A stretch of 10,815 bases of DNA from Myxococcales bacterium (GTDB lineage: Bacteria > Myxococcota > Myxococcia > Myxococcales > Myxococcaceae), in contig PMBV01000497.1 in NCBI GenBank assembly GCA_003153055.1, positions 1 to 10,815 of the forward strand, given 5' to 3'. Each line of letters starts with the position of its first letter. The first letter of the stretch is position 1. The notes beneath the pieces were generated by a model. The model did no database searches. It had not been told where the DNA came from and worked only from the letters and a program-made list of their open reading frames with translations. The translations under genes were made by a program, and so were the position numbers. Below, in pieces: positions 1 to 7,327 of this stretch.

Positions 1-121
1 CGCCAACCGTCACCCGCCAACCGTCAACCGTCAACCGTCAACCGTCAACCGTCACCCGTCAACCGTCAACCGTCATCCGCAACCGTCATCCGCAACCGTC
101 ATCCGCAACCGTCATCCGCAA
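1..121. repeat. Tandem heptamer array passing into a 13-mer array
   Basis: Eight consecutive heptamers of the form CCGTCAA (last base A, C or T) run from 21 to 76. From 70 to 121 the period changes to 13 bp, CCGTCATCCGCAA, in four copies; this unit is one heptamer plus a hexamer CCGCAA. Related pieces fill 1-20, so the array probably continues past the window edge. On the other strand the heptamer reads TTGACGG. The array lies downstream of the aminotransferase stop. No ORF or RNA gene was seen in 1-188, and 122-188 is GC-rich sequence without recognisable structure. Any role is unknown: it could be a variable-number microsatellite or a binding-site array. Confidence 0.9.
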
Positions 122-188
122 CCGAGGCCGTACCCGCGCGCGCACCCGACCGCGAACCCGCTCCCGGCAGTTCCCTCCGCACTTCCCC

Positions 189-1382
189 TCAGTGGGCGCG
201 GCTCTTCACAAACCGCCCGAGAATCTCAAACGCCTCCGTGAGAACGCTCTCCTGCGGCAGAAACACCACCCTGAAGTGCTGGGTCCCCGGCTTCTCGCCG
301 AACCCCGACCCATGCACGAACAGCACTCCCGTCTCATGCAACAGCTCGAGAATGAACTTCTCGTCGTCGTCGACTCCGGGAATCTGAATCCTCGGCATGG
401 CGTAGAACGCGCCCTGGGGTTCGACCACCGACAGCCCCGGTATCGCCCGCAGCGCCTTCACCATCACATCTCGCCGCGATCGCATCTTCGCCATCATCAC
501 CGGAATATGACCTTGCGGCCCCGTCAGCGCGGGCTCCACCGCGAACTGAAAAGGGTAGGGCCCGCACAAGCGCGCGTCGGCGAGCCGCTGCACCGCCGCG
601 GCCACCTCGCTGGTGAGGCTGGGGTTGACGAAGACGAGCCAGCCCACCCGCCAGCCGCACGCGGTGTAGGCCTTCGACAGGCCATTGAACATGATGATGG
701 GCACGTCGTCGGCCAAGGTGCCGGTGGGCACGTGCGTGGCCCCGTACAGGAGCTTGTCGTAGATCTCATCGCTGAGCACGGCGAGCTGGTGCCGGCGAGC
801 CACGTCGATGACGCGCTCCAGCGTGGGGCGATCCATCAACGCCCCAGTCGGGTTGTTCGGGTTGCAGATGACCAGCGCCCGAGTGCGTGGAGTGATGTGC
901 GACTCCAGCTCGTCGGGGTCGATGGCCCAGTCTTTCTCCTCGTCGAGGTAGTAGCTCACCGCCACCGCGTTGAGCCGGGCGGCGATGGCGTTGTACAAGG
1001 GGTACCCCGGGCTGGGGAGCAGCACCTCGTCACCGGGCTCGAGGAGCGCGGTCAAGGTCAGGTCGATGGCCTCGGAGGCCCCGGTGGTGATGAACACGTC
1101 GCTGGGGCGAACCCTCGTCATGCCTCGCTGGTTGGCGTCGGCGGCGACGGCTTCCCTCGCGCGCAGCAGCCCTGCTGACGGCCCATAGCCGTTGTGCCCA
1201 TCGCGCATCGCCTTCTCCACCGCCGCGATGAGGTGCGGCGGCGTGGGGAAGTCGTACTTCAGGGGGTCGCCGATGTTGCACGCGATGATCCGCTTCCCCT
1301 GGGCCTCCAGGCGGGAGGCCTCCTGGGCGATGTTGCGGATGGCGTAGCGAACGTTGGCGATATGAGGAGCAGGTCGAAGCAC
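189..1382 (-). CDS. Class I/II PLP aminotransferase, AlaA-like (glutamate-pyruvate type)
   Basis: Predicted cytosolic pyridoxal-phosphate aminotransferase of fold type I, closest in style to alanine aminotransferase AlaA, which moves the amino group between glutamate and pyruvate. The 397-aa length fits the family (AlaA is about 405). Visible landmarks are ANVRYAIR near residue 9, GYGPSAG at 65-71, NPNNPTG at 174-180, SDEIYDKLLY at 204-213 (Asp205 and Tyr208 would contact the cofactor), the PLP lysine Lys237 in GLSKAY followed by GWRVGW, and the substrate-carboxylate arginine in HFRVV (Arg371). The start is GTG at 1382: no ATG, GTG or TTG lies between it and the first conserved block, and AAAGGAG sits just upstream, although with only 2-4 nt of spacing. 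The longer frame reaching 1652 runs through the upstream gene and its first 90 codons look non-native. It lies 65 bp after the oxidoreductase gene, perhaps in the same transcript. Exact substrate is inferred; aspartate or other amino acids remain possible. Confidence 0.9.
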   Translation of the reverse strand: MLRPAPHIANVRYAIRNIAQEASRLEAQGKRIIACNIGDPLKYDFPTPPHLIAAVEKAMRDGHNGYGPSAGLLRAREAVAADANQRGMTRVRPSDVFITTGASEAIDLTLTALLEPGDEVLLPSPGYPLYNAIAARLNAVAVSYYLDEEKDWAIDPDELESHITPRTRALVICNPNNPTGALMDRPTLERVIDVARRHQLAVLSDEIYDKLLYGATHVPTGTLADDVPIIMFNGLSKAYTACGWRVGWLVFVNPSLTSEVAAAVQRLADARLCGPYPFQFAVEPALTGPQGHIPVMMAKMRSRRDVMVKALRAIPGLSVVEPQGAFYAMPRIQIPGVDDDEKFILELLHETGVLFVHGSGFGEKPGTQHFRVVFLPQESVLTEAFEILGRFVKSRAH

Positions 1383-1424
1383 CGCTCCTTTATGTCGAAA
1401 TGCCCCGCCGCCGTCGAGCCCATC

Positions 1425-1443
1425 GTGTGCGTCTGTCGCACAC
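1425..1443 (-). terminator. Perfect hairpin between oxidoreductase and aminotransferase genes
   Basis: GTGTGCG at 1425-1431 and CGCACAC at 1437-1443 form a perfect 7-bp stem around the 5-nt loop TCTGT. It lies 5 bp beyond the oxidoreductase stop codon, between that gene and the aminotransferase GTG. On the transcribed (minus) strand no T-run follows, so it is not a standard intrinsic terminator. It may be a pause site, a partial terminator or a 3'-end stabiliser that sets different expression for the two genes. The function is inferred. Confidence 0.35.
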
Positions 1444-1447
1444 CAGG

Positions 1448-3124
1448 CTACGGCATGAGCATGAACAGCCAGTCGCCGGTCATCGCCGAGTACGTCAGGC
1501 GGGAGGAGACCATGGCGCCCGCGAAGCCGGCCGAGAAGGAGTCCTGGCCGGTGAGCCAGAGCCCATCGATGGTGGTGCGGGGCCGCAGCCAGTGGGTGTG
1601 CTTGACGAAGCGATCGCCGCTCGGCTCGAGGCCCAGCGAGCACCCGTGCCACGCGCGCAGATTACACCCCATGGGGAGGCCCGAGCGAACCAGCGTGGGC
1701 GTCTTGCCCTTCAGCGCGGGCATGTGGCGGTGGGCGATCTTGAGCAGATTCTCTTCGAGAGACTTGGAGAAGTCGGCGCGGAACTGGCCGTCGTCCTTCG
1801 CCTTCGACACCCACGCGGGGATGCCCTCGGCCAGCACCACCACCGTCGACTTCCCTGGGTAGCGCTGGCGGTGCAAGGGCTCGCGGGCCGAGGGGCTGAG
1901 CAGGTAGCCGCCCATGCCGTCGAGCTTCATGTGGTTCTTGTAGAGGTCGTCCTGCTTCGAGAGGTCCCACTTCGAGACGCCCTCGTAGGTCGGCATGTGC
2001 CAGACGATTTCCTTGGGCAGCTCGATGTCTTCGTCGTAGCCGAGCATGAGGTACACGTGCGAGGGGCTCGGCCCGATGTCGTCGAAGCGCTTGCGGTAGC
2101 CGTGCTTGTCCGCCACCTCGGGGTCGAGCAGCTCGACGAAGGTGGTGTAGGCCGAGGCGTCGCTGATGACGAGCTTGGAGCGGATCTCGGTGCCGTCTTC
2201 GAGCTTCACTCCCACCGCGCGGTCGTTCTCGACCAGAATTCGCGCCACCGGAGACGAGACGGCGAGCTGGCCACCTTCTCGCTCGAGAATGGGGCGCACG
2301 CACTCGGCGATCTGCGAGGGCCCGCCCACCGGAAAGTAGGCCCCGTTGCGGTAGTGAAAGAGGTTCACCGCGTGGAAGGCGAAGGGCGCGTGCTCCGGCG
2401 TGCGGCCGTGGTTGCCGTACATGTACGAGAACACCGAGGCCAGGCGCTCGGAGAACCCCAGCTCGCCCCGGAACACATCGGAGACCGTTCGCCCCATGTA
2501 CGTGCGCCAGGCGCCGCCGGTGGTCTGGTAGAGCTTCTCCCTCAGGCCCACGGGCATGCCCTCAGGCACGAGCTTGGTGAGGGCCCACGACCAGGCCCAC
2601 CACTCGACCTTGGCCTCGAGATCGTAGTACCCGCGGACGTTGCCCTCGTTGGGGAAGAGGCGCTCGACCCACTCGATGTTCTGCTCGGGAGTGCTGAACC
2701 ACTGGTAGATGTCGTCGCCGAAGCAGGCCGTCTCGTGGACGTCGGGCATCTTCGCCCACTCGAGCTTCCCTCCGGTGATGAAGTCGATGGCCGGCCGGTA
2801 CAGGCCGCGGCCGATGCGAGGGTCCATGTCTCCGATGGAGTCGATGCCGCTGGGGAACTCGTAGCCGTCGATCTCGTGGACGTGGGTGGCGCCACCGGGC
2901 ACCTCGTTGGCCTCGAGGAGCAGCACCTTCATTCCGCGCTTCTGGGCCAAGGTCGAAGCGATGCCGAGGCCACCGATGCCCGAGCCGATGACGATGGCGT
3001 CGGGGTTCTCGATGTAGTTGGTCGGCTTCTTGTACTTGCTCTTGGCGGGTGAATCGAACGTGTTCAGCGGCGGCCCCGCGTGCGCGTGGCCAGGCTGGTA
3101 GAACAACTCGGCATCGGTCTTCAT
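1448..3124 (-). CDS. RetSat/phytoene-desaturase-like FAD-dependent oxidoreductase
   Basis: A 558-aa flavoprotein of the phytoene desaturase / carotenoid isomerase / retinol saturase superfamily, whose members desaturate, saturate or isomerise polyenes or related lipids. The N-terminal dinucleotide fold is clear: AIVIGSGIGG (residues 43-52), then LLLEANEVPGGAT (68-80), with Glu71 as the usual ribose-binding acid. The next part, GYEFPSGIDSIGD, matches the stretch typical of retinol saturase-like members. The C-terminal FAD motif is GLWLTGQDSFSAGFAG (521-536). The ATG at 3124 is preferred because AGGAG lies 5 nt upstream; a start 20 codons earlier would take the protein into the divergent promoter spacer. 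No signal peptide is evident, and about 40 residues precede the FAD fold. No carotenoid synthesis genes adjoin it, so the substrate cannot be assigned. The downstream neighbour on the same strand is the aminotransferase. Confidence 0.87.
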   Translation of the reverse strand: MKTDAELFYQPGHAHAGPPLNTFDSPAKSKYKKPTNYIENPDAIVIGSGIGGLGIASTLAQKRGMKVLLLEANEVPGGATHVHEIDGYEFPSGIDSIGDMDPRIGRGLYRPAIDFITGGKLEWAKMPDVHETACFGDDIYQWFSTPEQNIEWVERLFPNEGNVRGYYDLEAKVEWWAWSWALTKLVPEGMPVGLREKLYQTTGGAWRTYMGRTVSDVFRGELGFSERLASVFSYMYGNHGRTPEHAPFAFHAVNLFHYRNGAYFPVGGPSQIAECVRPILEREGGQLAVSSPVARILVENDRAVGVKLEDGTEIRSKLVISDASAYTTFVELLDPEVADKHGYRKRFDDIGPSPSHVYLMLGYDEDIELPKEIVWHMPTYEGVSKWDLSKQDDLYKNHMKLDGMGGYLLSPSAREPLHRQRYPGKSTVVVLAEGIPAWVSKAKDDGQFRADFSKSLEENLLKIAHRHMPALKGKTPTLVRSGLPMGCNLRAWHGCSLGLEPSGDRFVKHTHWLRPRTTIDGLWLTGQDSFSAGFAGAMVSSRLTYSAMTGDWLFMLMP

Positions 3125-3237
3125 TGGTCTCCTGCCTGTGTGGTTTGGCGAAAGAAGATAGAGGGCACGTTCGACCAGCGCCACGACTCTGTGATCTGGA
3201 GAATTGAGAATCGGCGCTCTGGCCGCTAGAAAGGGCC
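3125..3237. promoter_or_regulatory. Divergent intergenic spacer (probable bidirectional promoter region)
   Basis: These 113 bp separate the start codons of the oxidoreductase (minus) and adenosine deaminase (plus) genes, so promoters for both must lie here or within the neighbouring reading frames. No convincing -35/-10 pair or operator palindrome was found. A short hairpin, TGGCC 3220-3224 with GGCCA 3234-3238, would enclose the AAAG ribosome-binding stretch and touch the first base of the deaminase ATG; it might modulate translation. Promoter content is inferred from gene orientation. Confidence 0.4.
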
Positions 3238-4407
3238 ATGAACTTCCTCGACGACGATGATGACTCGGCGGATCCGTCGATCTCCTCGACCGCGTGGCAC
3301 CCGCCTCCGCCTCCCTCGCACGTGGTGCCGAAGATCGAGGTGACCCACGAGGTGCTGGCCGCGCTGCCGAAGACCGACCTCCACTGTCATCTCGACGGGA
3401 GCATGCGGCTCAAGACCATCCTCGAGCTGGCCGAGAAAGAGAAGGTGAAGCTCCCCTCCCACGACGAAGACGGCCTCGCCAAGGCCATTCACATGGGGGA
3501 GACCTGCCGCAGCCTCGAGGACTACCTGGTGGCGTTCGACGTCACCTGCTCGGTGCTGCAGACCGAGGAGGCCCTGTACCGCGCCGCCTACGAGTTGGCG
3601 GTCGACTCGGCCGCCGAGAACGTGCGCTACATCGAGGTGCGTTACGCGCCGGTGCTCCACCAGCAACGAGGCCTCAAATTGACCACCGTGGTCGACTCGG
3701 TGCTCGAGGGGCTCAGGGCAGCCAAGCACGAGCGGCGGATCAAGTACGGGGTCATCCTCTGCGGGATTCGCCACATGAGCCCGGAGACGAGCCTGCGGTT
3801 GGCCGAGCTCTGCGTGGCGTACAAGAATCGCGGGGTGGTGGGCTTCGACCTGGCCGGCGCCGAGGCCAACTTCCCGGCCAAGCTGCACAAAGAAGCGTTC
3901 CAACTGATCTTGAAGAACAACGTCAACTGCACGGCCCACGCTGGAGAAGCATACGGCCCGGAGTCCATCGCGCAGGCGCTCCACGCCCTGGGCTCGCACC
4001 GCATCGGCCACGGGGTGAGGCTCCGGGAAGACGGAGACCTGCTCAATTACGTCAACGATCACCGCATCCCCATCGAGTGCTGCCTGTCGTCGAACGTGCA
4101 GACCCGCGCGGTCACCGGCGTGAAGTCGCACCCACTCAAGTTCTACTTCGACTACGGGCTGCGGGTGACCATCAACACCGACAACCGCCTCATCACCAAC
4201 ACCACGGTGACCAAGGAGTACCTCATGGCCCATGAGGCCCTCGGCCTGTCGCTGGAGGATCTCACCACCATCATGGTGTCGGGCTTCAAGAGCGCGTTCC
4301 TCCCGTTCCGCGAGAAGCAAGATCTGCTCAAGCAGGTCAACGCCGAGATCGACGTCACCTTGGGCGCCTTCGAGGAGCGCCAGCTCAGGGCCGTGAAGAC
4401 CGCCTGA
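3238..4407 (+). CDS. add: Adenosine deaminase
   Basis: Zinc-dependent adenosine/AMP deaminase superfamily protein, 389 aa, predicted to convert adenosine or deoxyadenosine to inosine forms in purine salvage in the cytosol. All metal and catalytic landmarks are present: HCH (His49 and His51) in KTDLHCHLDGSMR, His234 and the catalytic Glu237 in TAHAGEAYGP, His258 in RIGHGV, SNVQT at 285-289 and Asp315 in TINTDNR. The residue after Asp315 is Asn, where the mouse enzyme has a second Asp; to my knowledge Asn is common in bacterial branches and does not imply loss of activity. Residues 1-40 are an unusual acidic and proline-rich extension (five consecutive Asp, then five consecutive Pro) before the TIM barrel. 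The ATG at 3238 has AAAGG about 5 nt upstream. It is the first of three plus-strand genes and is divergent from the oxidoreductase. Use of a nucleoside other than adenosine cannot be excluded. Confidence 0.93.
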   Translation: MNFLDDDDDSADPSISSTAWHPPPPPSHVVPKIEVTHEVLAALPKTDLHCHLDGSMRLKTILELAEKEKVKLPSHDEDGLAKAIHMGETCRSLEDYLVAFDVTCSVLQTEEALYRAAYELAVDSAAENVRYIEVRYAPVLHQQRGLKLTTVVDSVLEGLRAAKHERRIKYGVILCGIRHMSPETSLRLAELCVAYKNRGVVGFDLAGAEANFPAKLHKEAFQLILKNNVNCTAHAGEAYGPESIAQALHALGSHRIGHGVRLREDGDLLNYVNDHRIPIECCLSSNVQTRAVTGVKSHPLKFYFDYGLRVTINTDNRLITNTTVTKEYLMAHEALGLSLEDLTTIMVSGFKSAFLPFREKQDLLKQVNAEIDVTLGAFEERQLRAVKTA

Positions 4408-4458
4408 CCGCGCCGAATTTCGTCTTCGATGGGCCCGTTCGACAGGTACCATCAGGCG

Positions 4459-5439
4459 ATGGCCGAGCAGCTCAGCATCTTCGGGCATTGGGAGCGGGTG
4501 GTGCCCGCTGTGCAGGAAGAGGCGCCACCACCACCTCCTCCGCCGCCTGTGCCCATCGACCCTCGGCAGGTTGATCTGTTGAGTGGCCCGCAGCCGCTCC
4601 GCGCCGCGCTGGAAGAGGCCTGCCTCGCGCTCGACGCTGCTGAGGTGCGGCGGGCCCACCAGGAGCTCTTCTCCCGGTTCCTCGGCCAAGGCTGGGCCGC
4701 GAGGGCCCTCGAGTGGGCCGACACCATCGAGTGGCTGGTGGGCCGTGGGGCCGAGGTGCCGGGGGTCGACGAGCAGGTCGCGCGGGCACGGGCGTTGGCG
4801 GAAGCGGGCGGCGCGGCGCGGCTGCCGGAGGCTCCCGGGTACCTGCTCGACGGGGTGCGCTTGGCGGCCCTGCGACGGGCGGTGGGCCGACTCGTGGCCG
4901 AGCGCGGCGCGGCGGCGAGCCTCCCCGATGGGCGCCCCGCGGCGTATCTGTTGCTCGCGGCCGGTGATGCCGATGGAGCTCACTCGGCCCTCGAGGCTGC
5001 CTGCGCCACTGTGGCCTCGGTCGATGCGCGCTGGCTCGGCTATTTCGGTGAGGCGGCCTGGCGGCGCGGCCAAGCCCATCAGGCCTTGGAGTTGTATTGT
5101 CGGGCCTGCCTCGAGGACCCGCTCGCCGTCGACCAGGAGCAGCTGACTTGTCAACCGGTGCTCGATCTCGTCGACTTGGGGGAGGACTTGGAGCTCGAGG
5201 TGCCAGTGCTCGCGTTCGTGCCAGTGCTGGCGGACCTGCGGGGCCTGCTCCTGCTCGATGACCGCGCACTTCAGCCCTGGCCGTCGCCGACCCTGGCGCA
5301 GAGGCTCTGTGGGCTCCTCCGGCGCTACCGTATTCGCCGAGCGGCCGGAAGTCTCGACGAGGGCGCTCGTATCGAGGCCAAACGCGAGCTCATGCGGGTG
5401 GCGCCCAGAGGGCTTCGTGAGCTCCTCCGCGCTATCTGA
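4459..5439 (+). CDS. Hypothetical helical protein with clamp-binding-like N-terminus
   Basis: I do not recognise this family. From the ATG at 4459 it is 326 aa; an in-frame ATG at 4429 would add ten residues. I prefer 4459 because MAEQLSIFGHW looks like a natural N-terminus, but neither start has a strong ribosome-binding site. Visible parts are EQLSIFG at residues 3-9, which resembles the bacterial sliding-clamp peptide QL(S/D)LF; a run of eight prolines soon after; and about 280 residues rich in Ala, Leu, Arg and Glu that look like helical hairpins (for example GYFGEAAWRRGQAHQALELY), in the manner of TPR-like solenoids. There are no predicted membrane segments, signal peptide or catalytic motifs. 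It starts 51 bp after the adenosine deaminase stop and may share its transcript. Codon bias (strong G/C in third positions) and the coherent protein support it being real rather than a shadow of the long antisense frame. Confidence 0.72.
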   Translation: MAEQLSIFGHWERVVPAVQEEAPPPPPPPPVPIDPRQVDLLSGPQPLRAALEEACLALDAAEVRRAHQELFSRFLGQGWAARALEWADTIEWLVGRGAEVPGVDEQVARARALAEAGGAARLPEAPGYLLDGVRLAALRRAVGRLVAERGAAASLPDGRPAAYLLLAAGDADGAHSALEAACATVASVDARWLGYFGEAAWRRGQAHQALELYCRACLEDPLAVDQEQLTCQPVLDLVDLGEDLELEVPVLAFVPVLADLRGLLLLDDRALQPWPSPTLAQRLCGLLRRYRIRRAAGSLDEGARIEAKRELMRVAPRGLRELLRAI

Positions 5440-5531
5440 GCAGCTGGGCTCGTGCCTTCGTTGACCTCGTCGGTTCTTGAGGCCACTCCTCAGGTCAGAA
5501 GGTAAGGTCCAGAACAACGGGAGGGTACAGC

Positions 5532-7262
5532 ATGGCCAAGCGGTACTTCGAGTTCAGCGAGGGCACGTCGAACAAGTTCTGGGAGATCTGGATCGACGGG
5601 ACTCAGGTGTTCACCCGCTACGGCAAGATCGGGGCGAACGGGCAGGTGACGCTGAAGGACGAGGGGAACCCCGCGGGCGCCCAGAAGCTCTTCGACAAGC
5701 TGGTCAAGGAGAAGACGGGCAAGGGCTACGTCGAGAAGGGCGGCGGAGCGGTCGCGGCTCCAGTGCCAGCGCCGGTGGTCGAGCCACCCGCGGAGAAGAA
5801 GCCAGCCAAGGCAGCGGCGAAGCCCGTCGAGGCACCTCCGCCCGCCCCGGCCGCGGAGGCCAAGGGCGTTCGCCTCGAGCTCACCGAGGATGGCTCGAGC
5901 AAGTTCTGGCAGATCTCGGTCTCGGGCGCTTCGTACACCGCGACCTGGGGGCGTATTGGCACGCCTGGTCAGAGCCAGACCAAGAACTTCGGCAATGAGT
6001 GGGAAGCGAAGAGCGAGCGGAACCGGCTGGTGGAAGAGAAGAAGAAGAAGGGGTACCAGCTCGTCTCGGCGGGTCCGGCGTCTGACAGCGCGTCGGCGTC
6101 GAACCCGGAGCTCGAGCAGCAGATCCTCGCCAACCCCGAGAAGGAAGAGGTGTTCCACGTCTACGCCGACTGGCTCCAGGCGCAGGGTGATGTGCGGGGA
6201 GAGCTGGCGGCGGTTCAGGCCGAGCTCGCCAGGAACCCGAAGGAGGCGAAGCTCAAGACCGCCGAGCGGCGCCTTTTGTGGGACCAACGGGCTCACTTCT
6301 ACGGCCCGCTGGCTCCCTTCCTCGCCAAGAAGAAGCCCGAGTACGGGCGCCTCTTGGTCGAGGCGACGTGGCGGCTGGGCTTCATCGACGAGCTGACGCT
6401 GTCGGCGGGGGAGGGTGGTGGTGGTGACGACGAGGGCGACGGCGAGACTCCGAGCGTGAGCAATGCCGGAGAGCTGATCGCCTTGTTGCCCGAGGTGCCC
6501 TCGGCTCGCTTCCTGCGCGGGCTCGCCATCGCCTGCCCGGTGAGCGAAGACGAGTTCGACTTCAGCGAGTCGGTGGCCGAGCTCGCGAAGGTGTTGCCGA
6601 AGTTGCCGCTGTTGCGCCGCCTGACCCTGGGAGACTTCGACAGTGAGCAGTCGGAGCTGTCATGGTCGCACTTGGGAGACGCCAAGGCCCTCTGGCCGCA
6701 CCTGGGAAAGCTGGAGTACCTGAAGATCCACGCGGGCACCTTCACGCTGGGCGGGCTGAATCTGCCGAGCTGCCGCGAGCTGCGCATCGAGACGGGTGGC
6801 CTCGACAAGGCGTCCATGAAGGTCATCACCGATGCCAGTTGGCCCCAGCTCGAGACGCTGAACCTGTGGTTTGGCCAGGACGAGTACGGCGGTGATTGTG
6901 ATCTCGGTGACGTGGCGCCGATCCTCGCGGGGCAGGGTTTCCCCAAGCTCGCGCACCTGGGCCTCGCCAACTCGACCTTGGGTGATGAGCTCTGCCAGGC
7001 CCTGGCGACGTCGAAGGTGCTGCCCACGCTCAAGTCCCTCGACCTCTCGATGAGTCACCTGACGCTCGCGGGCATCGAGGCGCTCGCCGCGGTGAAGGAG
7101 AAGCTCCGCAACCTCGAGCAGCTCGACGTGTCGCGGTGCCTGCTCGATGCCGCCGGAGTCAAGCTGGCCAAGACCCTCGCCAAGCACGTGGAGGCGAGTG
7201 ACCAGAGCGATGCCTCGGAGTACGAGGACAACGACTACCGGTACTGCGCGGTGGGTGAGTAG
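5532..7262 (+). CDS. Double-WGR, TIGR02996, STM4015-type leucine-rich repeat protein
   Basis: A 576-aa multidomain protein. Residues 3-68 and 113-178 are two WGR-like domains: each has an SSKFW or SNKFW strand and a central RYGKIG (first copy) or TWGRIG (second copy) turn. In PARPs this fold contacts nucleic acid near strand breaks. A Pro/Ala/Lys linker (72-110) joins them. Residues 193-228 (ILANPEKEEVFHVYADWL and following) match TIGR02996, a segment expanded in Myxococcales and planctomycetes. Residues 315-576 form irregular leucine-rich repeats (for example LPTLKSLDLSMSHLT) and end in an acidic DNDYRYCAVGE tail, as I recall for the STM4015 family. The start is clear: GGGAGG lies 7 nt before the ATG at 5532. 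It begins 92 bp after the preceding gene and ends at a likely terminator. No enzymatic site is visible; a scaffold or nucleic-acid-linked sensing role is inferred from the folds only. Confidence 0.88.
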   Translation: MAKRYFEFSEGTSNKFWEIWIDGTQVFTRYGKIGANGQVTLKDEGNPAGAQKLFDKLVKEKTGKGYVEKGGGAVAAPVPAPVVEPPAEKKPAKAAAKPVEAPPPAPAAEAKGVRLELTEDGSSKFWQISVSGASYTATWGRIGTPGQSQTKNFGNEWEAKSERNRLVEEKKKKGYQLVSAGPASDSASASNPELEQQILANPEKEEVFHVYADWLQAQGDVRGELAAVQAELARNPKEAKLKTAERRLLWDQRAHFYGPLAPFLAKKKPEYGRLLVEATWRLGFIDELTLSAGEGGGGDDEGDGETPSVSNAGELIALLPEVPSARFLRGLAIACPVSEDEFDFSESVAELAKVLPKLPLLRRLTLGDFDSEQSELSWSHLGDAKALWPHLGKLEYLKIHAGTFTLGGLNLPSCRELRIETGGLDKASMKVITDASWPQLETLNLWFGQDEYGGDCDLGDVAPILAGQGFPKLAHLGLANSTLGDELCQALATSKVLPTLKSLDLSMSHLTLAGIEALAAVKEKLRNLEQLDVSRCLLDAAGVKLAKTLAKHVEASDQSDASEYEDNDYRYCAVGE

Positions 7263-7272
7263 GCGCTCGACC

Positions 7273-7298
7273 AGGGGCCGGGACAAGGCGCGGCCCCT
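7273..7298 (+). terminator. GC-rich hairpin after the WGR gene
   Basis: AGGGGCCG at 7273-7280 pairs perfectly with CGGCCCCT at 7291-7298 around a 10-nt loop, 10 bp beyond the WGR gene stop. It is followed by GCTCTTCCCC, a weak pyrimidine tract rather than a true T-run. It also lies between two converging transcription units, which favours a terminator role. Strength is uncertain because the tail is poor in T. Confidence 0.5.
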
Positions 7299-7327
7299 GC
7301 TCTTCCCCGTCGTCATACCGCCGGCGA

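Noticed and set aside
1..121. CRISPR array
   Set aside because: The repeat units are 7 or 13 bp with no unique spacers between them.
192..1178. Plus-strand open frame of 328 codons opposite the aminotransferase
   Set aside because: Arg/His/Gly-rich antisense shadow of a gene with all catalytic motifs.
1383..1652. 90-codon upstream extension of the aminotransferase
   Set aside because: It overlaps the oxidoreductase C-terminus in a different frame, and its Arg/His/Ala-rich residues do not resemble any aminotransferase N-terminus.
1400..3052. Plus-strand open frame of 550 codons
   Set aside because: It is antisense to the oxidoreductase gene, has low-complexity His/Arg/Val/Glu composition and no domain signature. 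It is a GC-driven shadow.
3205..3234. TTGAGA and TAGAAA spaced by 17 bp before adenosine deaminase
   Set aside because: The resulting start site would fall at the start codon, and TAGAAA overlaps the ribosome-binding stretch. A chance match is more likely.
5478..5492. Short inverted repeat TGAGG-CCACT-CCTCA before the WGR gene, with TTGACC at 5461
   Set aside because: The stem is only 5 bp and no matching -10 element lies at the right distance from TTGACC, so neither operator nor promoter can be supported.
3226..5517. Minus-strand open frame of 763 codons
   Set aside because: It covers adenosine deaminase and the next gene in antisense. Its composition is typical of a shadow frame in high-GC DNA.
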